The notes: generated from the letters alone by a model not told the origin. 32,597 bases of DNA from Psychromarinibacter sediminicola (GCF_029168335.1 NZ_JARGYC010000055.1:1-32597); one strand, 5' to 3'; shown: positions 7,276-15,822, counted from the first letter of the stretch. Numbers and translations are program-made.

Positions 7276-8238
7276 ATGTCGACCCACCCCGATGCCCTGC
7301 CGCCGCACCCGGCGCTGACCACCCAGGCCGGCGACGCGGCCTCGACTGTCTGCTTCGGCGCCATGCAGTTCGGCGGCACGGCCGACGCGGCCGAAAGCGA
7401 AGCCATGTTCGACGCCTGCCGCGCCGCGGGCATCAATTTCTTCGACACCGCCTTCGGCTATACCGGGGGCCGCTCGGAAACGCTGCTCGGCCGGTTCGCC
7501 GCGCCCGAGCGGGAGCGCCTGTTCATCGCCACGAAATGCGCCGCCCCGGCCCCCAGCACCGCCGCCAACATCACCGCGCAGTTCGAGCAGAGCCTGCAGC
7601 GGCTGGACATGGATTATGTCGACCTGCTCTACCTGCACCGCTGGGATCCGGACACGCCGCTGGAGGAGACGTTCGAGGCGCTGGCCGGCCTGGTCGAGGC
7701 GGGCCGGGTGCGGCGCATCGGCATCTCCAACTTCTCGGCCTGGCAGACGATGAAGGCCGCCTGGGTCGCCCACCGTTTCAGCCTGTCAATCGACGCGCTG
7801 CAACCGATGTACAACCTCGTCAAGCGCCAGGCCGAGGTGGAGATCCTGCCGATGGCCGCCTCCGAGGGCTTCGCCGTCATGCCCTATTCGCCGCTGGGCG
7901 GCGGCCTGCTGACCGGCAAATACGCCGGTGGCGCGAGCGGCCGGCTGAAGGAGAACGAGATGTACCGCGCGCGCTACGGCCAGGACTGGATGCACGACGC
8001 CGCCGCCGCGCTGGCCGACCTCGCCGCCGACACCGGCACCTCGCCCGCCACGCTGGCCGTGGCCTGGGTCGCCCACAACCCCGACGTGACGGCCCCGATC
8101 ATCTCCGCCCGCTCGGTCGAGCAGCTGAAACCGTCCCTCGCCGCGATGTCCTTCGAGATGGACGAGGCGCTCTACGCCCAGATCTCCGCCCTGACACCGA
8201 AGCCCGCCCCGGCCACCGACCGGTCGGAAGAGGCCTGA
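7276..8238 (+). CDS. Aldo/keto reductase
   Basis: A 320-residue NADPH-dependent oxidoreductase of the aldo/keto reductase superfamily (TIM barrel, cytoplasmic). The catalytic tetrad is visible: D57 in NFFDTAFGY, Y62, K87 in FIATKC and H121 in LLYLHRW. The C-terminal cofactor region has VMPYSPLGGGLLTGKY and later APIISARSVEQL, typical of the AKR family with an NADP phosphate-binding end. AGGAGG about 7 bases upstream supports the start. It is divergent from arsR and shares its intergenic region, which holds the 11-bp operator elements, so it may be co-regulated. The substrate cannot be read from the sequence. Confidence 0.93.
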   Translation: MSTHPDALPPHPALTTQAGDAASTVCFGAMQFGGTADAAESEAMFDACRAAGINFFDTAFGYTGGRSETLLGRFAAPERERLFIATKCAAPAPSTAANITAQFEQSLQRLDMDYVDLLYLHRWDPDTPLEETFEALAGLVEAGRVRRIGISNFSAWQTMKAAWVAHRFSLSIDALQPMYNLVKRQAEVEILPMAASEGFAVMPYSPLGGGLLTGKYAGGASGRLKENEMYRARYGQDWMHDAAAALADLAADTGTSPATLAVAWVAHNPDVTAPIISARSVEQLKPSLAAMSFEMDEALYAQISALTPKPAPATDRSEEA

Positions 8239-8261
8239 CGGCGGAGCTTCGAACCCTTCTT

Positions 8262-8346
8262 GCCTCCGGCGGGACTATGTCCGGCCAGAAGAAGACCGGG
8301 AACGCGCCCCTGGCTTCTTCTCGTTCCAAATACGCCCGCCGGAGGC
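8262..8346. repeat. Inverted pair of a 33-nt intergenic repeat
   Basis: The 313-base gap between the aldo/keto reductase and the next gene holds two 33-nt elements in opposite orientation. One at 8262-8294 starts GCCTCCGGCGGG and ends GAAGAAG. The other at 8314-8346 is the reverse, CTTCTTC to CCCGCCGGAGGC. They agree at about 25 of 33 positions, perfectly over the outer 12 and inner 7 bases, so a transcript could fold into a long interrupted hairpin. The copy at 8314-8346 is identical, in reverse complement, to one at 24795-24827. The rest of the gap (8347-8540) shows nothing recognisable. It may act as a 3'-end structure for the reductase mRNA. Confidence 0.8.
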
Positions 8347-8551
8347 GTCCCGGCCGCACCACCGGCGCCCCGGCCCGGACGGCGCGTCGCCTGGCCACGG
8401 GCAGAGAAGACTCGCGCGGACGCGCACATTTTGACAGCTTGCCGTTGCATCCGCACCACCACGATTTCTTCAACGCACCCCCGCACTTGCCGCACCGGGC
8501 GAAATCCGGCAATCCTCTGGCGAATTGCCTTTGTCCCTTCGGGAGAGTTTC

Positions 8552-9559
8552 ATGCGCGCGTCCCTGTTTCCGGCCCTTCTCCTCGCCGCCGCGGCGGGTC
8601 TTGCCGCCCCCGCCGCCCGGGCCGGCGAGGGCGCCTCGACCACCTGGCTCAACGTTCGCTCCGGCCCCGGCGCCGGCAACGCGCGGGTCGGCGGGCTGGC
8701 CCCCGGCGACGTGGTGGAGATCCTGCGCTGCAACGCCGATGCCTGGTGCCGGATCGTCGGCAGCGGGCAGGACGGCTGGGTCGCCTCGCGCTACCTGACC
8801 GCCGGGCCGAACGCGCCCGAGGCCGACCCGCGCTGCAGCTGGGAATTGCAGATCGACCGCCCCGACCCGCAGTTCCGCGCCGTCTGCCCCGCCGGGGTGG
8901 AGCCGCCCGCCCCGCCGCCGCCCCCGGGCGACATCGCCTGTTTCTACGAGCGCGAGAATTTCGGCGGCACCCGCACCTGCCTGGAGGTCGGCGACTACGC
9001 CACGCTGGCCCCGGGCCTCGACGACACGTTCAGCTCGGTCCAGGTCTCGGGCGAGGCGCGGGTCCGCCTCTGCGTCGATCCCGCGCTCGGCGGCACCTGC
9101 ATGGACTGGCTGGAAAGCGCCCCCTCGCTCGACCGCCGGCTCGACGACACCGCGTCCTCGGTGAAGGTCTATGTGGGCTACCTGCCGCCGCCCCCGCCGC
9201 CGCCGCCGGTCGTCCGCTCCGAGGGGCTGGTGCCGGTCACGCTGAACGGCCGCGTCAACCTGGACCTCGGCCGTCCCGGCCCGGCGGGCGCCGACATCTG
9301 GTGGCGCCCGGCGAACGGCGACGCGGCAGTGATCGAACCGGTGAACGGGGCGCAGCTGTCGCTGGGCGACGGCACCGACCGGTCGCTGCACGACTGCGTC
9401 ACCGAGAGCTTCGACGAACGCCCGCTGGACTTCGCCGCCCTCACCGACGGCGCCGTCGTCTGCCTGAAGACCAATCTGGGCCGCGTCGGCCGGTTCCAGG
9501 TCTCGAAGGTGGGCGGCGACACGCTCGACCTCGCCTACGTCACCTGGGCCCAGGAATAG
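8552..9559 (+). CDS. Secreted SH3 and beta/gamma-crystallin domain protein
   Basis: The product is 335 residues with a signal peptide (1-24, ending AARA). A bacterial SH3 domain spans about 28-85 (TWLNVRSGPG, GWVASRYL). After a Pro-rich linker (117-125) comes a two-motif beta/gamma-crystallin-like domain at about 128-210: Greek-key start CFYERENFGG, and the calcium-motif pattern D/N-D/N-x-x-S/T-S twice, DDTFSS (157-162) and DDTASS (198-203). A second poly-Pro linker (212-219) leads to an unassigned domain of about 115 residues rich in beta strands. Paired Cys residues suggest disulfides in the periplasm. GGGAGAG before 8552 and the signal peptide fix the start. It probably binds calcium and a cell-wall or surface ligand; the role is unknown. 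Confidence 0.8.
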   Translation: MRASLFPALLLAAAAGLAAPAARAGEGASTTWLNVRSGPGAGNARVGGLAPGDVVEILRCNADAWCRIVGSGQDGWVASRYLTAGPNAPEADPRCSWELQIDRPDPQFRAVCPAGVEPPAPPPPPGDIACFYERENFGGTRTCLEVGDYATLAPGLDDTFSSVQVSGEARVRLCVDPALGGTCMDWLESAPSLDRRLDDTASSVKVYVGYLPPPPPPPPVVRSEGLVPVTLNGRVNLDLGRPGPAGADIWWRPANGDAAVIEPVNGAQLSLGDGTDRSLHDCVTESFDERPLDFAALTDGAVVCLKTNLGRVGRFQVSKVGGDTLDLAYVTWAQE

Positions 9560-9585
9560 GCCGCGCCCCGCCGGCGGGCGCGGCC
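9559..9585. terminator. Hairpin between convergent genes
   Basis: A perfect 10-bp stem, GGCCGCGCCC (9559-9568) and GGGCGCGGCC (9576-9585), with a 7-base loop, lies directly after the stop of the crystallin-domain gene and before the stop of the converging flavoenzyme. There is no T-run on either side, so intrinsic termination is uncertain; it may act as a 3'-end stabiliser. Confidence 0.45.
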
Positions 9586-9602
9586 GGGCTGCACGCCCGG
9601 GA

Positions 9603-12107
9603 TCAGCCGTCGGCGCGGATCGCCGCGTTCTTCGGGTCGTAGGGGCTGTCCTCGGCGACCTCGGCGTCCCAGAGCCGGTCGAACATCTTGACCTTCAGCC
9701 GCTGCCCGGGGTCCGCGACGTCGGGGCGGACATAGCCCATGCCGATGGACTTGCCGAAGGCGACCGACCAGCCGCCCGATGTCAGCCGCCCGACCTGGGT
9801 GTCGCCGTCGTAGAGCGCCTCGCGGCCCCAGGGGTCGGCATCCTCCGGTCCGTCGATCAGGACCGTCACGCATTTCGCCTGGATGCCCCGGTCGACCATC
9901 GCCTCCTTGCCGTGGAACTCCTTGGAAAGGTCGACGAATCGGTCGAGCCCCGCCTCCAGCGGCGTCGAATCGCGGCCCAGCTCGTGGCCGAAGGCGCGGT
10001 AGGACTTCTCCTGCCGCAGCCAGTTCTGCGCCCGCGCGCCCACCAGCTTCAGCCCGTGCGGCTCGCCCGCCTCCATCAGCCGGTCGAACAGGTAGTTCTG
10101 CATCTCCGTCGGGTGATGCAGCTCCCAGCCCAGCTCGCCGGTATAGGCCACGCGGATCGCCACGGTGGGGCACATCAGAAGCTCGACATCCTTCGCCGAG
10201 AGCCACGGGAAGCGCTTGTTCGACAGGGCCGTCGTCGGGTCCGCGTCGCGGATCAGCGCCGCCATGACGTCGCGTGCCTTCGGGCCGGCGAGCGCGAAGG
10301 CGCCCCACTGGCTGGTCACGTCGTGCACCGTGACGGGCCCGCCGCCGCGCGCCATGAAATCCTCGGCCGCCTTCTGCAGGAAATCCGCGTCATAGGCAGC
10401 CCAGGCGCCGGCGGAGACGAGGTAATAGCCGTTCTCCTGGCGCCGAACGATGGTGTATTCGGTCCGCGTCGTCCCCGCCGCGGTCAGCGCATAGGTCAGG
10501 TTGATGCGGCCCACCTTCGGCAGCCTGTTGCAGGTGAACCAGTCGAGGAATTCGGTCGCGCCGGGGCCGGAGACCCAGTGCTTGGCGAAGCCGCTGGCGT
10601 CGATCAGGCCCACGCCGCCCCGGATCGCCTCGGCCTCGGCCCTGGCATAGTCCCACCAGCCGCCGCGGCGGAACGACCGGGCGTCGTGGTCGAAGCTCTC
10701 GGGCGCGTCGAGCGGGCCGAAGTAGTTGGGCCGCTCCCACCCGTTCACCACGCCAAACTGCGCGCCGCGGGCCTTCATCCGGTCGTAGCAGGGCGCGGTG
10801 CGCAGCGGGCGGCAGGCGGGGCGCTCCTCGTCGGGGTGGTGCAGGACGTAGACGTGGTCGTAGGCTTCCTCGTTCTTCCGGGCGGCGTATTCCGTCGTGA
10901 TCCACGGGCCGAACCGCTTGGGGTCCAGCACGGCCATGTCGATGGCGGCGTCGCCCTCGGTCATGATGTCGGCGAGGTACTTGCCGGCGCCGCCCGCGGC
11001 GGTGATGCCGAAGGAGAAGCCCTCGGCCAGCCACATGTTCCGCAGCCCCGGCGCGGGGCCGAGCAGCGGGTTGCCGTCGGGCGTGTAGCAGATCGGGCCG
11101 TTATAGTCGTCCTTCAGGCCCAGCTCCTCGGTCGACGGGAGCCGGTGGATCATCGACATGTACTCCTCCTCGATCCGCTCCAGGTCGAGCGGGAAGAGGT
11201 CGGCGCGGAAGCTGTCGGGGACGGCATATTCGAACCGCGCCGGGGCGCCGCGTTCGTAGGGGCCGAGGATCCAGCCCTTGCGCTCTTCGCGGACGTACCA
11301 CTTGGCGTCGGCGTCGCGCAGCACCGGGTGCTCGGGGTTGCCCGCGTTGCGCCACTCGGCGAGCGCCGGGTCGGGTTCGGTTACGATATACTGGTGCTCG
11401 ACGGGGATCGCCGGGATCTTCAGGCCCAGGAGATTCGCCGTGCGCTGCGCGTGGTTGCCGGTCGCCGTCACCACATGCTCGGCGGTCACCACGGTGGTCT
11501 CGTCGGACGGCACCAGGTTGCCGCCCTTCTCGACCATCTTGGTGCAGGTCACGCGCCACTCGGAGCCGGTCCATTCGTAGCCGTCGACCTGCCACTTCCG
11601 CTCGATCGTCGCGCCGTGCTGGCGGGCGCCCTTGGCCATCGCCTGGGTCACGTCGGCGGGATTGATGTAGCCGTCCGTCGGGTGATAGATCGCGCCCTTC
11701 AGGTCCTCGGTCCGCACCAGCGGCCAGCGCTCCTTGATCTGCGCCGGCGTCATCCATTCGTAGGGGATGCCCACCGTGTCGGCGGTGGCGGCGTAGAGCA
11801 TGTACTCGTCCATCCGCTCCTGCGTCTGCGCCATGCGCAGGTTGCCGACCACGTAGAACCCGGCGTTGAGGCCCGTCTCCTCCTCCAGCGTCTTGTAGAA
11901 CTTGACCGAGTAGTCGTGGATCCAGCTGGTGGCGTAGCCCATGTTGAACAGCGGCAGGAGCCCCGCGGCGTGCCAGGTCGAGCCGCTGGTCAGCTCGTCG
12001 CGTTCAAGCAGCATGACGTCGGCCCAGCCGGCGCGCGCGAGGTGATACGCGATGGACGTCCCCACGGCACCGCCGCCGACGACCAGAGCTTTGACATGGG
12101 TTTTCAT
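9603..12107 (-). CDS. FAD-dependent dimethylglycine/sarcosine dehydrogenase-like enzyme with GcvT domain
   Basis: This 834-residue enzyme has an N-terminal D-amino-acid-oxidase-type FAD domain with GGGAVG at 11-16 and an acidic ribose-binding E35 (about 1-380). An FAO_M linker follows, then the GcvT folate-binding domain and its C-terminal barrel (about 440-825). H46 in STWHAAG corresponds to the histidine covalently linked to FAD in dimethylglycine and sarcosine dehydrogenases. The predicted reaction is oxidative N-demethylation with transfer of the one-carbon unit to tetrahydrofolate. Several paralogues occur in Rhodobacterales, so the exact substrate is open. ATG at 12107 is chosen for its GGAG and because the FAD motif then starts at the usual position. 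Confidence 0.9.
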   Translation of the reverse strand: MKTHVKALVVGGGAVGTSIAYHLARAGWADVMLLERDELTSGSTWHAAGLLPLFNMGYATSWIHDYSVKFYKTLEEETGLNAGFYVVGNLRMAQTQERMDEYMLYAATADTVGIPYEWMTPAQIKERWPLVRTEDLKGAIYHPTDGYINPADVTQAMAKGARQHGATIERKWQVDGYEWTGSEWRVTCTKMVEKGGNLVPSDETTVVTAEHVVTATGNHAQRTANLLGLKIPAIPVEHQYIVTEPDPALAEWRNAGNPEHPVLRDADAKWYVREERKGWILGPYERGAPARFEYAVPDSFRADLFPLDLERIEEEYMSMIHRLPSTEELGLKDDYNGPICYTPDGNPLLGPAPGLRNMWLAEGFSFGITAAGGAGKYLADIMTEGDAAIDMAVLDPKRFGPWITTEYAARKNEEAYDHVYVLHHPDEERPACRPLRTAPCYDRMKARGAQFGVVNGWERPNYFGPLDAPESFDHDARSFRRGGWWDYARAEAEAIRGGVGLIDASGFAKHWVSGPGATEFLDWFTCNRLPKVGRINLTYALTAAGTTRTEYTIVRRQENGYYLVSAGAWAAYDADFLQKAAEDFMARGGGPVTVHDVTSQWGAFALAGPKARDVMAALIRDADPTTALSNKRFPWLSAKDVELLMCPTVAIRVAYTGELGWELHHPTEMQNYLFDRLMEAGEPHGLKLVGARAQNWLRQEKSYRAFGHELGRDSTPLEAGLDRFVDLSKEFHGKEAMVDRGIQAKCVTVLIDGPEDADPWGREALYDGDTQVGRLTSGGWSVAFGKSIGMGYVRPDVADPGQRLKVKMFDRLWDAEVAEDSPYDPKNAAIRADG

Positions 12108-12232
12108 GGGCCGACACTCCGCTGACTCTCGGCGCATACGTCGCAGAAATTACAGCGCGGTTGAGAGGGACAGCCGACAGGTGATGACGGAAAAGCGACA
12201 TGGGCCGCTTGTGCGTCGATCCGCCTGCCCCG

Positions 12233-12568
12233 TCACCCCCGGCGCGCGGCGGCGAGCGCGGCGAGGCGCCGGGGCAGATCGCTGCGGGCGTGCAGGACGT
12301 CGATGACCACGACGTCGCTCTCGCGCTCCAGGTAGACGACGAAATGCATCCCGGCCCGGACATAGCGCAGATCGCTTGCGCCCGCGCCCCCGACCAGCAG
12401 GCTGCAGTCGCGCCCGACCGCCGTGCCCGCCGCGATGCCGTCGCAGCACTCGATCAGATCGGCCTCATACGCCGCCGCCTGCCGGGGACCGAACCGCGCG
12501 AACGTCCACGCTGCGATCTCCCCGAGGCTCCGCTCGGCCAGCCGGGTCAGCCGCCAGGGCCGGTTCAC
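12233..12568 (-). CDS. parE: ParE-family toxin
   Basis: This 111-residue protein has the RelE/ParE fold signature: LTRLAERSLGEIAAWTFARFG at the N-terminus, then a middle LRYVRAGMHFVVYLERESDVVVIDVLHARSDLPRRL stretch that ends with the basic residues of the family. ParE toxins typically poison DNA gyrase. It starts with GTG, which overlaps the antitoxin stop in the arrangement GTGA, so the two are translationally coupled with the antitoxin first. The pair sits alone between the flavoenzyme and an envelope gene, with about 125 bp between the toxin stop and the flavoenzyme start. The length is slightly above the ~100 residues usual for the family. Confidence 0.85.
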   Translation of the reverse strand: MNRPWRLTRLAERSLGEIAAWTFARFGPRQAAAYEADLIECCDGIAAGTAVGRDCSLLVGGAGASDLRYVRAGMHFVVYLERESDVVVIDVLHARSDLPRRLAALAAARRG

Positions 12569-12828
12569 GCCCCGCGCCGTTCCCGTGCCGCGGCAAAGGC
12601 CCGGCGGACCGCATCCGCCCCGCTGCCCTCGGCCAGGTCGCCGGCCGCCGCCTGGGCCAGACCTTCGCGCAGCCTGTCCTCGATGGCGTGTGCGGCAGCT
12701 TCCTCCCGCTCCAGCAGGCGCAACCCGGCGCGCAGCGCCTCGCTGGCATTCTGGTACCGCCCGCTCGCCACGAGGGCCTGGACGAGTTCTTCCTGCTGCT
12801 GTGTCAGCACGACGTTGCGTGTGGCCAT
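12565..12828 (-). CDS. parD: ParD-family antitoxin
   Basis: This 87-residue protein resembles type II ParD antitoxins: a short N-terminal ribbon-helix-helix (RNVVLTQQQEELVQALVASGRYQNASEALRAGLRLLE) for DNA binding, then a charged, helical C-terminus for toxin binding (AIEDRLREGLAQAAAGDLAEG). Such proteins repress their own operon as a complex with the toxin. ATG at 12828 has GGAG 9 bases upstream. It precedes the toxin gene with a 4-base overlap, the normal order for this family. Confidence 0.88.
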   Translation of the reverse strand: MATRNVVLTQQQEELVQALVASGRYQNASEALRAGLRLLEREEAAAHAIEDRLREGLAQAAAGDLAEGSGADAVRRAFAAARERRGA

Positions 12829-12894
12829 CGCGTCAGTCTCCAAAGGCGTCGATTGGCAATATATGCCATCTCCGGCCGTTGCGAAAGGCCGCCC

Positions 12895-13542
12895 CTACCG
12901 TCCCAGCGCCGCATCCACGTTCTCCACCGTGAACACCTGTCGCAGGATGTCGCGGATCTCCGCCCGGCGCGGGTTGTCGGGGTCGAAGATCAGGTAGCAC
13001 ATGTAGTCTTCGACCAGTGCGCCCTGCTGTTCGTAGCCGTAGCCCAGGAACCCCTCGCCCGCGTTCGGGCGGTAGAAATACGGATCGCCCAGGATCAGGC
13101 TTTCGAAGATCGCGCGGCCGGGGTGGTAGCCGGTGACGCGGCGGTTCTGCCATTGCCAGACATGCACCAGCTCGTGGCCGAAGATCAGCGCCTCGGGCAC
13201 CAGCACGCCCTCGGGCCAGCGCGGCATCATGTCGGCATGGTAGTATTCCGGCATCACGTGGACGCGGTCGTAGAGCGCGAAGGCCGGCGGCGGCTCGCGC
13301 GGGCCGGTGTCGGGGGCGACGCGGTCGCACAGGCCGGGGCGGCGCGCCACCGGCTCGGGGTCGGCCGGCAGCGGGCGCGGCGCCGGCGCGGGCGTGAGGC
13401 CGAGCCCCACGGCCACACGCACCCGGTCCACGTCCAGCGTCTCGCCGAAGAGATCCCGGGCAAAGGCGCGTTCCCCCTCCGCCAGGGGACGGGAGCAGGC
13501 GGCGAGCAGGATCAGTAGGAACAGGCCGGTCAGCCGCCGCAT
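12895..13542 (-). CDS. Putative lipoprotein with HExxH metalloprotease-like motif
   Basis: The 215-residue product begins MRRLTGLFLLILLAACS, a lipoprotein signal with lipobox LAAC and lipidated C16. A Pro-rich segment (50-88) leads to a conserved region with FGHELVHVWQWQ; HELVH at 123-127 is a zinc-binding HExxH motif. E171 and E178 downstream are possible third ligands. The context LFGHELVHVWQ resembles the DUF4157 peptidase-like family, but overall similarity was not checked, and proteolytic activity is not proven. GAGGGAG precedes the start. It follows a small secreted-protein gene by 7 bases, so the two are probably one operon. Confidence 0.7.
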   Translation of the reverse strand: MRRLTGLFLLILLAACSRPLAEGERAFARDLFGETLDVDRVRVAVGLGLTPAPAPRPLPADPEPVARRPGLCDRVAPDTGPREPPPAFALYDRVHVMPEYYHADMMPRWPEGVLVPEALIFGHELVHVWQWQNRRVTGYHPGRAIFESLILGDPYFYRPNAGEGFLGYGYEQQGALVEDYMCYLIFDPDNPRRAEIRDILRQVFTVENVDAALGR

Positions 13543-13549
13543 CGCTCCC

Positions 13550-13948
13550 TCAGCATTGGTGCGAATAGGTGAAGACCAGCGTGTCGGTCACCACGTTGCC
13601 AGTGAAGGCGCAGCCCGATCGCGTCTGCCGGCTCCCCTGCACGGTCACCTGCGTCTGGTTCGGCGCGACCGGGCCGGCCACCGCGTACTCCATCGGGCCG
13701 CAGGCGGACGAGAAGACGCGCGCCGTTCCGGAATACCAGTTGCCGTTCTTGCGGCCGTTGAACAAAAGCGTCCCGGGCCGGACCCCGGCGCTCCACAGCC
13801 CGTCGCGCGGCTGTTCGTAGTAGAAATACCGCTCGGCCCCGTAGGCCTTCAGCCGCATCAGCGAGCCGTTGTGCCACCAGCAGCTGTCGGCCAGGGCCGC
13901 CGTCGCCATGGTCATCAGCACCAGGACGGCTGCAATCAGATCTTTCAT
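13550..13948 (-). CDS. Small secreted protein of unknown function
   Basis: The product is 132 residues with a signal peptide (about 1-19, ending AALA-D). The mature part has four Cys residues (in DSCWWH, SSACGP, RSGCAF and SHQC) that could form two disulfides, and many aromatic residues (ERYFYYEQPRDGLWSAG, FNGRKNGNWYSG). No family was recognised. The pattern of short strands with turns, as in GTLLFNG, suggests a small beta-rich extracellular domain. ATG at 13948 follows GGAGAAG and begins the signal peptide. It is upstream of, and nearly adjacent to, the lipoprotein gene at 12895-13542. Confidence 0.65.
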   Translation of the reverse strand: MKDLIAAVLVLMTMATAALADSCWWHNGSLMRLKAYGAERYFYYEQPRDGLWSAGVRPGTLLFNGRKNGNWYSGTARVFSSACGPMEYAVAGPVAPNQTQVTVQGSRQTRSGCAFTGNVVTDTLVFTYSHQC

Positions 13949-14117
13949 GGGTCTTCTCCGCAATGACTGCGGACAGAGTGGCGCAGCCGGTGACCCGCTG
14001 TCCAGTGCCGGCGAGGCCGAATGGCCCCCGTCATAGCGCGGAGTCGGCGCCATCGGTCGTCGCGTACCGTGGCGGACTGGCCGGAGCCCTATTCGGCGAT
14101 GCGACCCGCGCCGCCCG

Positions 14118-15104
14118 TCACAGCATCGACGGCACCACCAGGTCCGGCGGCCGGTGCCCGTCGGCGAAGGTCTTGATGTTGATGATCACCTTCTCGCCCA
14201 TCTCGGCCCGCCCCTCGCGCGTGGCCGAGCCCATATGCGGCAGCAGCACCACGTTGTGCAGCTCCCGCAGGCGGGGATTGATCTCGTGGCCGTGCTCGAA
14301 CACGTCCAGCCCCGCCCCCGCGATCTCGCCCGAGCGCAGCATCCGGGTCAGCGCGTTCTCGTCGATCACCTCGCCGCGGGAGGTGTTCACGATCACGGCC
14401 GAGGGTTTCATCAGCTTCAGCCGCCGCGCGTTCAGCAGATGGAAGGTCGAGGGCGTGTGCGGGCAGTTGACCGACACCACGTCCATCCGGCTGACCATCT
14501 GGTCGAGGCTGTCCCAGTAGGTCGCCTCCAGCTCGGTCTCGATCTCCGGACGCAGTCGGCGGCGGTTGTGATAGTGGATCTGCATCCCGAACGCCTTGGC
14601 CCGCCGCGCCACCGCCTGGCCGATCCGGCCCATCCCGAGGATGCCCAACCGCCGTCCGCCGACCCGCCCGCCCAGAAGCGCCGTCGGCGCCCAGCCGGCC
14701 CAGGTGCCGGCCTGCATGATCGCCAGCCCCTCGGGAATGCGGCGGGTGACGGCCAGGATCAGCGCCATGGTCATGTCGGCGGTGTCCTCGGTGACCACGC
14801 CGGGCGTGTTCGACACGAGAATCCCCCGCTGCCGCGCCGTCGACACGTCGATATGGTCCACCCCGGCGCCGAAATTGGCGATCAGCTTCAGCTTGTCGCC
14901 CGCCTGCGCCAGGAGCCCCTGGTCCAGCGTGTCGGTGATCGAGGGCACCAGCACATCCGCCCGCCGCATCGCCGCCGACAGCTCGTCGCGGGTGAACAGC
15001 GTGTCCTCCTCGCGCAGTTCGACGTCGAACAGCTCGGTCATCCGGGTCTCCACGACCTCGGGCAACCGTCGCGTAACGACAACACTCAAACGCTCTCGGG
15101 CCAC
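14118..15104 (-). CDS. D-isomer-specific 2-hydroxyacid dehydrogenase (glyoxylate/hydroxypyruvate reductase type)
   Basis: A 328-residue cytoplasmic enzyme of the D-2-hydroxyacid dehydrogenase family. The Rossmann motif GMGRIG is at 157-162, followed at the end of the second strand by NRRR (180-183), basic residues that favour NADPH. Catalytic residues are R243 in NTSRGE, the Glu in LDVFEHG (about 270) and H290 in LLPHMGSAT. The substrate-binding loop NFGAGVDHID (77-86) is typical of glyoxylate/hydroxypyruvate reductases, the most likely activity. It starts with GTG, preceded by a G-rich GGGGGAG. It is divergent from the SH3 protein gene at 15255. Confidence 0.88.
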   Translation of the reverse strand: MARERLSVVVTRRLPEVVETRMTELFDVELREEDTLFTRDELSAAMRRADVLVPSITDTLDQGLLAQAGDKLKLIANFGAGVDHIDVSTARQRGILVSNTPGVVTEDTADMTMALILAVTRRIPEGLAIMQAGTWAGWAPTALLGGRVGGRRLGILGMGRIGQAVARRAKAFGMQIHYHNRRRLRPEIETELEATYWDSLDQMVSRMDVVSVNCPHTPSTFHLLNARRLKLMKPSAVIVNTSRGEVIDENALTRMLRSGEIAGAGLDVFEHGHEINPRLRELHNVVLLPHMGSATREGRAEMGEKVIINIKTFADGHRPPDLVVPSML

Positions 15105-15254
15105 TGCCGCTCCCCCCGTGCTTCCGTTCGGATCAACCTGCTGGCAGAGTTACAACATCGGCAGCGGGGCACAACCGATTGAATGCCCAAAACCCCGCGC
15201 CGCACGGGCGGCAAATCGCCCACGAGCAGGACGGATTTCGGTGGGACAACCGGC

Positions 15255-15770
15255 ATGAGGCGCATCAGGACGGGTGTGACCGCCGCGGCATTGGCCGTGG
15301 CGATGGCGATTTCCATGGCGGGCGGGGCACTGGCGGCCCAGGAGCGGGGGCCGGTGACCAACCTGCCGATCCCGCGTTTCGTGTCGCTGAAGGCCAGCGA
15401 GGGCAACGTGCGGCGTGGCCCGTCGCTCAGCCACCGCATCGACTGGGTGTTCAAGCGGCGCGACATGCCGCTGCAGGTGGTCGGCGAATACGGCCACTGG
15501 CGCCGGGTGAAGGACCGCGACGGCGCGGGCGGCTGGGTGCATTATTCGCTGCTGTCGGGCGTGCGGACGGTGCTGATCGAACAGGACATGGTGCCGCTTC
15601 TGATGAAGCCCGACCCGAAGGCGCCGGTGAACGCGCAGCTGGAGATGGGCGTGGTGGCGCGGCTGGACGAATGCCGCCTCGACTGGTGCCGGATCGGCGC
15701 GGGCGGCTACCGCGGCTGGGTGCCTTCGGATGCGCTCTGGGGCGTGATGGCGGACGACCAGCGGCGGTGA
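15255..15770 (+). CDS. Secreted SH3-domain protein
   Basis: The product is 171 residues: signal peptide (MRRIRTG then a hydrophobic stretch ending GALAAQ), then two bacterial SH3 repeats. The first has FVSLKASEGNVRRGPS and WRRVKDRDGAGGWVHYSLLSG; the second covers MVPLLMKPDPKAPVNAQLEMG to GYRGWVPSDALWG. This layout is common in alphaproteobacterial SH3 proteins thought to bind peptidoglycan or act in the periplasm. The frame is open from ATG 15183, but that would put an extra 24 basic residues before the signal peptide and lacks a Shine-Dalgarno site, so 15255 is preferred. It converges on the DUF1810 gene. Confidence 0.83.
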   Translation: MRRIRTGVTAAALAVAMAISMAGGALAAQERGPVTNLPIPRFVSLKASEGNVRRGPSLSHRIDWVFKRRDMPLQVVGEYGHWRRVKDRDGAGGWVHYSLLSGVRTVLIEQDMVPLLMKPDPKAPVNAQLEMGVVARLDECRLDWCRIGAGGYRGWVPSDALWGVMADDQRR

Positions 15771-15822
15771 CCGCGCCCCGGGCGCCCGGCGAGGAAAGCC
15801 GTCGGGCTTGACGCGCCCGGCG

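Noticed and set aside
9912-12125. Long plus-strand open frame opposite the flavoenzyme
   Set aside because: Shadow of the dimethylglycine dehydrogenase-like gene; low-complexity composition and no ribosome site.
12130-12232. Possible promoter features between the toxin gene and the flavoenzyme
   Set aside because: TGTCGC and GCGACG elements are visible but no consistent promoter or palindrome could be defined.
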